From Hanleya hanleyi (taxonomy: Eukaryota > Mollusca > Polyplacophora > Lepidopleurida > Hanleyidae): a DNA stretch of 64,000 nt. A program made the translations under genes and the position numbers. Location of the stretch: positions 248,001 to 312,000 of the forward strand of contig JAVTVY010017392.1 of assembly GCA_036873755.1 (NCBI GenBank), given 5' to 3'. Shown in pieces: positions 58,260 through 64,000 of this stretch; position 1 is the first letter of the stretch, and each line of letters opens with the position of its first letter. The notes under the pieces are model-generated. The model saw nothing but the letters and a program-made list of their open reading frames with translations, was not told where the DNA came from and did not search any database.

Positions 58260-60400
58260 GATATACGGATTCGTAAATCGTAGCAACAACACGACTGGTC
58301 CTCATTATGGGAGACCTACTCTCTGTAACCATGGTAACTGGCAGGACTTTGTCAGACGAACCATGGCCAGAGATGATGGATATTTCTAGGTACAAAGGAT
58401 AATGACTGAATGAAATATGGTGGCCATGTCCGATCCTCGATAATTTAAAAATGTTGCTTGACCTTCTTCTACTTGTTTCCCGTCTTGAAAATAATCTTGC
58501 ATAAATGATACGATACGATACTTTTATCCGGAAATTTATCGATAACATTTCGATCTGGGCACCAGGTAAGGGCTTCGTGTGTACTACTCTAACCGACTCT
58601 TCAAGTGGAGAATGCAGGCAAAATCTATTACATAGAAATTAATGAACTATGACACATGGTCGGTTCATTGTGTTCAGATCTATATATTTCGAGTTGTGGT
58701 ATTAATATGGTTCCAGCCAATTTGCGAATAAAATGTCATTTGTCTGATGTTTCATCAAGATGTAGCGGTAACCTTCAACATTTAAAATAAAGGTTAAGAT
58801 TTTGGAGTCACCAGGCTTACTTTTGCATAATGTACGATTTTATCGGGTGTACAATAATGGTTTAACCCCCACTATAATATATGGGATTAGATAGGAATGC
58901 TATGAAAAATGCCTCTAGTTTTCATAGGAAAAGCTCATAAATTGAAAGAAGTAAAAATGTCATTTTCTCTCAAATGCCTCAAACAGTTTTCTGGGACAAT
59001 GCCGAATCGGAAAATCTAATGAAAATGGGAGGTCGCCAGGCTTCTCTTCAAGACAGTAGTATGTCAACATGGAAAACCAAGGCCATCAGGCCAAATTACC
59101 CTGATTTCGCTACTTCAGTTTGCCAGCGTTCCTTTCTTGATCATATTTCCTAAAAATTTGGAAAAGAGATTATCGAATTCGAAAATCCTTCTACAACTGT
59201 TTGAATCCATCCTTTTTAAAGACTACGATTTCCTTTTTCCATAAAATTTTCTTTAAATATTGCTATTTTGGTAGATGCGATTTGGTAAAATAGGATTTGT
59301 CTGGCACCTCCTTAATGTGGTAGCTCCACCACTCTCATGGCCTCGTTAATGCGATAGCTCCACCACTGTCATGGCTGTAGCTGAACAAATTAATCGAGAA
59401 TGCGGAATCTAGAGATGACAAACCTCCACTGACGTTTCCGGGTGTGAGATTATTATCAGGACTGCAATTCCAGCGAGCATTGATTGGCCATTATACCTGA
59501 TTGGGCCAGAAAAGGTCTGTAACATATTTTAACATATTTCTATAATATTTGACTCTCAAATATATCGAAACCACCTTTTCATATATTAATCGGAAAAAAG
59601 TCTGGGCCAGTTTGATTGACCACCTCTGAAATTTGTCATAATGGTTTCGGGCTGGATGACCCTGGTTCTGGAGGTCTTATCTCGAAACAAATGGTGGGAA
59701 ATGTATGCTGGATTTTCCATACATGTATGTTTGAGCGGAAAGGCGAGGCAACCTGGTATAGTGGGTCACTTGTGGCAGCAAATATTAGGGAATATAGTTT
59801 TCTCAAGATGTGCTCTGCCAATTTACTACATATTAAGTAAGGCGATTATTTAGTGGTTTGCGACCTAGAGTCATCAGTTCTGGCATATTTGGTATCAACC
59901 TCAGCAACGATAGTGGCAGACCTTCAGTTTATTATGTTGTACATGTATTCCTATTCTCAGTATAGCTATTTGAATCTAAATGTCGAGCATTTACTGTAAT
60001 TTCCCAAGAAACGCCAGAGTCGATATTTAGATATGGAATGAATAAAGTTGAGTGGATTGAAAACATTACAGAAACAATAGAACGAAAGATTAATATAGCT
60101 GCGATGGGAATTGTTAGAACCTAGACGATATGGTTACCGCATTGTCATATCGGGAATCCAATGGGGAACACCGATGTTACCGGGGAAACTGTTGCAGGAA
60201 ACTGTCCAATGTATATCTTACACAGATAACATGACAGCAACCTAGAAGTTTTACTACGGGGTATTGTGATGACAACTATCAAAGACTTTATAATAATTCA
60301 TATATGTAAGGTACAATGTTTCCGATTACATATTTTAATGTACAGAATATAACATGGCAGTGTGAGTAACGTCAGAGGACCTACGAAGTACATGTACATG
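58260..60400. other. Spacer, nothing recognised
   Basis: No supported exon or repeat family member was recognised. GATAGCTCCACCACT(C/G)TCATGGC occurs twice at 59320-59375. Confidence 0.4.
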
Positions 60401-60404
60401 TAAA

Positions 60405-60470
60405 TAACCCATTGACACGTGACGATGTAAGATATATCTTTCGTCATTCGTCTTTGGGTAAATTGAAAAT
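60405..60470 (+). repeat. Partial copy of the leader of the coiled-coil gene
   Basis: AAATAACCCATTGACACGTG, ACGATGTAAGATATATCTTTCG and CATTCGTCTTTGGGTAAATTGAA align with 61426-61492, just upstream of the coiled-coil gene ATG. The copy is cut off at about 60470, where an inverted-repeat element begins. Confidence 0.7.
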
Positions 60471-60898
60471 GCCCATCCATCCCGGAAGATTTTATCAAGA
60501 TTATAGCGAGCTTCGTTCTCAATTCTGATTGGTCAGTCGCGACATGCCTCCGACAAAGAGGTCAAACACTGATCAGCTGCCGGAGGTGTGTCGCGACTGT
60601 TCCGGGATGGATGGACAGTTACGTTGGATTTTTGAATCGCCCGGCAAAGGTAAAAAATTGCACATATTTACTAATTTGACGACGGGAATATATAGAGTGA
60701 CACTTGTAGAATATGCTGATGTATTTTGTTTGGAGGTAAACCGTTTATTTCTCGTTTTACCCAAAATGCGTTTCGGACCATGGTGTATTTTTATATAAAG
60801 CATGGGGTTATATATAGAGGCCCCATATTTCGACACTTCACCGTAATATCCCCGCCCACTCCCCCCCCCCCCCTTCCCCAAAACAAACTCTTGTTTTG
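60471..60898. mobile_element. Relative of the 23.5-kb snapback element, left arm shortened
   Basis: TTCTCAATTCTGATTGGTCAGTC, GACGGGAATATATAGAG, GCATGGGGTTATATATAGAG and TGTTTTGAGGGCCTGTG follow the order of the right arm of 23521-24243. Only a short left arm (about 60471-60542) remains. A poly-C run lies at about 60860. Confidence 0.75.
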
Positions 60899-60899
60899 A

Positions 60900-61425
60900 G
60901 GGCCTGTGGTGAGTACATATCCATTCATCAACACATTTTACTCTCTTGAAGATTAATATAGACTTGTAGATAAATCCAGTTACGAATGAAGAACAAGCAG
61001 ATTTGAAAAACCAAACATATCCTGGATGGTAACTGCTTTATAGAAACGGACTGAAAACTTGTCGGTAGTCTTGTCAAGTATATTCTTGGAATTGATAGTC
61101 TTGAAATTGACTTTGGTTTGTAGTGGTATCACTTGTAATCTTGCCAGTTGGTAGTCTCGTCATTGGTAGTCTAGTAACGCAAACAGTTAAGGAATGTTCA
61201 CAACCGTGGCTACTTAGGTCATCTGACTAAACTTGTAAAGTTATAATGGAGAGATAGGATATGAAATACATGTATTTTACCATGTTAGTCTCTGAATTGT
61301 TTTCAAGAGAATGGTGCAAATGGTTTCTTATCTGCTTTCCCACAAATAGGAACCCCTGTCAGATAATACTTGAGCATGAATTAATCGGTCAACCATATAG
61401 CACAATGAAACATGCCCTATAAGGT
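60900..61425. other. Spacer upstream of the coiled-coil gene
   Basis: A short repeated phrase (GGTAGTCT(T/C)GTC and variants) lies at 61060-61170. No other feature was recognised. The promoter of the downstream gene should lie here, but I see no clear TATA box. Confidence 0.35.
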
Positions 61426-61493
61426 AAATAACTCATTGTGACGTGACGATGTAAGATATATCTTCCGCCATTCGTCTTTTGAGAAATTGAATA

Positions 61494-61835
61494 ATGGACA
61501 CAAAAACAAGTAAACTCTTGGTCCTTCTCCTAGTTGCACTGAGACTAGAAGAACACGGATGTATATATTAGTAGGAGAAACAACTACAAAGGCGCCTATG
61601 ACTGAACTGCAGTTGCTTAAATTACGGATAGAACAGCTGGATGGAAAACTTTCTGAGGAGCAAGTGCTCAGAACTCGTCTGGAAAATGATATCTCAAGCT
61701 TGAAAGCTAATTTAACGGCCAGGATTTCCGTGGAACAAGAACTTCGAACACGTCTGGAGAATGAGATGTCGACTATGAAGGATAATTTGACAGAAGAGAT
61801 CAATCAACTGAAATCGAAGCAAAATAAACCGCAAG
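61494..61835 (+). CDS. First exon of a secreted coiled-coil protein, broken near its start
   Basis: The ATG at 61494 opens a signal-peptide-like start (MDTKTSKLLVLLLVALRL) that meets stops at about 61570. One frame over, the continuation is open from about 61559: MYILVGETTTKAP, then a heptad-rich coiled coil (LLKLRIEQLDGKLSEEQVLR, then two similar LRTRLENDISSLK / LRTRLENEMSTMK units). It ends at a CAAG/GTAAAT donor. The break falls in a TATATA run, so a TA-unit indel is the simplest cause. Secreted coiled coils of this layout often precede a C1q-type domain in lophotrochozoans, but no such exon is visible before the window end. A third leader-like copy lies at 62067-62107. Confidence 0.6.
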
Positions 61836-62066
61836 GTAAATATTATATTGAATATCAGCTATTACCAAGAATTCCGACGAATTGTAATTTCCAGGACAGC
61901 CGGCGGTTTTAAATGATTACTTAATAAACGAATAATATCGTCTTCCGTTACTTCAGATAATGTTGAAGATCAAACCAACCGTTGTGAAATCGCTGTTACT
62001 ATTAAATCTGGCCCACATTTAGATATCAAAATGAACTCCCTAATAATTAATTTACTAGATTACTTT

Positions 62067-62107
62067 ATTACACATTGAATAATGGTCACGAAAACAAACT
62101 CTTGGTT
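62067..62107 (+). repeat. Third partial copy of the coiled-coil gene start
   Basis: TTGAATAATGGTCACGAAAAC followed by AAACTCTTGGTTCTTCCAC aligns with the ATG region at 61486-61528 and then gives way to LINE sequence. Confidence 0.5.
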
Positions 62108-62109
62108 CT

Positions 62110-63716
62110 TCCACAGCTACCCAATCTAAATACCAGTATAGGCATCCACCAGTCTAAATATTTTACAGAAAAATTCATTTATACAAGATTTTGCGACTTG
62201 CCATATGATAACAACCGCACTTTGTATTTCTTTCATCTTAATGTCAGGGCGTCAACAAACATAGAAATCATAGGGTTACATAATTTAATTCACCAATCTT
62301 AAGTCTTAGTTTCACTGAAAGTTGGCTCAATCCATCTATTGAGTGTCTTGTTTGATATCCCCGAATACAAATCGTTTCCATCTTCATAAACAAACGACGA
62401 GGAGGCGGGATTATTATATATGTTAATGAAAATATTAAAATGTGTAACGAACGTGACGACTTAACAACTCGGGGCGAAGGCGGCGAATTTCAGTCGAATT
62501 TTGTCGAATTAGAATTTGGGAGCTCTGAATATATCATTGGTGTATTTTATCGCCCGCCCAACATAGATATCAACAGATTTAATAACCATTTGCTCTTCAT
62601 TCTAAAAGAAATATGGAAAACACAAATGTATCCTAATGGATGACTATAATATTGATTTATTTAAAACTGACCGACATGGGCCATCGAAAGACTTTTTCGA
62701 CATTATGAAATCCCGCTAGCTTTTCCATGAGAAAATTAAACCGACAAGAATTCAAAATTCCCGCTTTTCTGCGGGGAAAATTGAGCAAAATCACGTTACT
62801 GTGACGTCATCGGCCATCTTGTTTTTTTCTTACATTTTCTATTGGAGCTTGATCCAAAGATATGGTAAGTTTCAGAAATCTAGCCTTAGGTATAGCGAAA
62901 ATATATTTACGACACCCCCTCACCCCCCCTTCCCAGGCTGCATTACACCCCAAATCGCCCAGGCTAGATGGGGCTAGATAAACATGGTTTTGCTCGAATC
63001 GACTTTCTCTTAATATTACTAAAACTAAATATATGTTAATCAGACCTAATGTTGCACATACAAGAAGGCATGCTAACGCTCAAATGCGATGATTTATTTC
63101 GGGGATAGAAATAGAAATGGTTGATCAGTTTAAATTCCTTGGTATTCTCTTCAATAGTAAATTAACTTGGACATTTGTGAAAATACATCAAGAAATTTTG
63201 GAATAATAAACCACATCAAAAACAAATCTCTCAAAAGGAAAAGCTTATACTTTCTAAATTATTCTCAGATTTTTCCGTATTTATTCTCCGGGAATATTTA
63301 TTGGGGAATACATATGCCACACATCTAAACACATTATTAATACTTCAGAAGCTAGCACTGCGGACTATTACAGTGTCTAATAAACCAGATCATACTGGAT
63401 CATTATTTAAAGAATCATAGTTTTCGATATCTTCAAATTGAATGATTGTACATTGAGTTTTTTTGCATCTCTTTTCAACTACCGTCTGCGATGCAATCTT
63501 ATTTTGAGAGACAGTCAGAACGACATTATTATCAAACTAGAAGACGAAAGTTTAACTTACACAATCCTATTTATCGATCTAATTTATCGTTCCATACAGT
63601 CAAACTGAAAAGGCCAAAAGAATGGAATAAACTCTTAACAGAATTTAAATCGATTGAATCGAAATCCCTTTTCAAATCAAAACTCAAATCAGATTTGATT
63701 GAAAATAGTCTATAGT
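62110..63716 (+). pseudogene. LINE (non-LTR retrotransposon) remnant, internally deleted and interrupted
   Basis: Endonuclease-like blocks come first: FFHLNVRAS (62230-62257) and, after GGGIIIYVNENIK, a YIIGVFYRPPN motif at 62532-62565. Next comes a non-coding insertion (about 62700-62985) related to the TTAA MITE at 42.5 kb. The sequence then resumes in the C-terminal part of a reverse transcriptase gene (an LGI-F-NSKLTW block near 63142-63170). It ends with an HYYQTRRRKFNLHNPIY ... KRPKEWNKL block (63521-63630) and a stop at 63715. The catalytic RT core between them is missing. The layout fits Jockey/CR1-like LINEs. Many stops; not functional. Confidence 0.8.
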
Positions 63717-63719
63717 TAC

Positions 63720-64000
63720 ATATTTCCTGAAAATAAAAAAAGGGATAGAACAATTCACTTGACTTTAGTCCCGCAATGTAGTGTTGCGAAATTGTTACGC
63801 AAAGCCTAAGGAACGACAATGTGAATGGAGAAACCATTTGTCTTGATAAAGTAACGATTGCCACATTTTCGAATAACAACAGCTGTTGGCGGGCTCTTTG
63901 TGGTCATATGCCGCTTGCCTCCATGTTTGCGTTTCACCATTTAATATCACGATTTGACTTTAACAAGCGCTGGATGAGCGCAAAGACCTCGGTCGAGGCA
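63720..64000. other. Spacer to window end
   Basis: Nothing recognised apart from the LINE 3' flank. Confidence 0.4.

Overview
The window is animal nuclear DNA. Genes are split by introns with GT/AG boundaries, intergenic DNA is AT-rich, and several generations of transposable elements are stacked on one another. The repeat types (PLE, CR1/Jockey-like LINE ends, the tail CTGAAATATTGCTGAACGCG, GACGGACGGACA arrays, the GGCCGAAGGCCCGATGGGCTTATG satellite) are ones I associate with molluscs, brachiopods and related lophotrochozoans. That placement is inference.

Layout. 1-3479: a decayed protein-primed type B DNA polymerase of the Polinton/adintovirus kind, interrupted by a short repeat that recurs twice near the other end of the window. 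3838-4735: a duplicated LINE 3' end. 6012-6116: a possible first exon of a host gene. 7600-10300: a compact module of two small convergent genes (a RING protein and a coiled-coil/Cys-His protein). Their upstream regions carry the same TATA/start block and arrays of the palindrome TTGGC(N5)GCCAA, the textbook nuclear factor I site. 12139-34783: ten minus-strand exons of an adhesion GPCR (GAIN domain, GPS, seven membrane segments). Their splice phases agree at every junction except for one missing base in the TM2-TM3 exon. Possible upstream exons (hormone-receptor-like Cys motif, half a kringle) lie at 40.9, 41.3 and 46.2 kb.

Mobile DNA fills much of the rest. There is a TTAA-flanked element with arms of about 870 bp (36700-39384), a hAT-like snapback element with an 8-bp target duplication (23521-24243), and a 3.9-kb transposon nest (42058-45933). 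That nest holds a TTAA MITE, a satellite array and a Penelope-type hairpin. A Penelope-like retroelement with an N-terminal GIY-YIG remnant (permuted, Naiad-like) lies at 50365-52690. LINE remnants lie at 56.3-56.9 and 62.1-63.7 kb, and a MITE inside a MITE lies at 57757-58256. A secreted coiled-coil gene start at 61494 has partial copies of its leader on both sides.

Several otherwise well-kept coding regions (RING gene, its convergent partner, GPCR exon, coiled-coil gene) are each broken by a very small indel. They are either young pseudogenes or carry residual assembly errors. The module at 7.6-10.3 kb is the best candidate for something undescribed.
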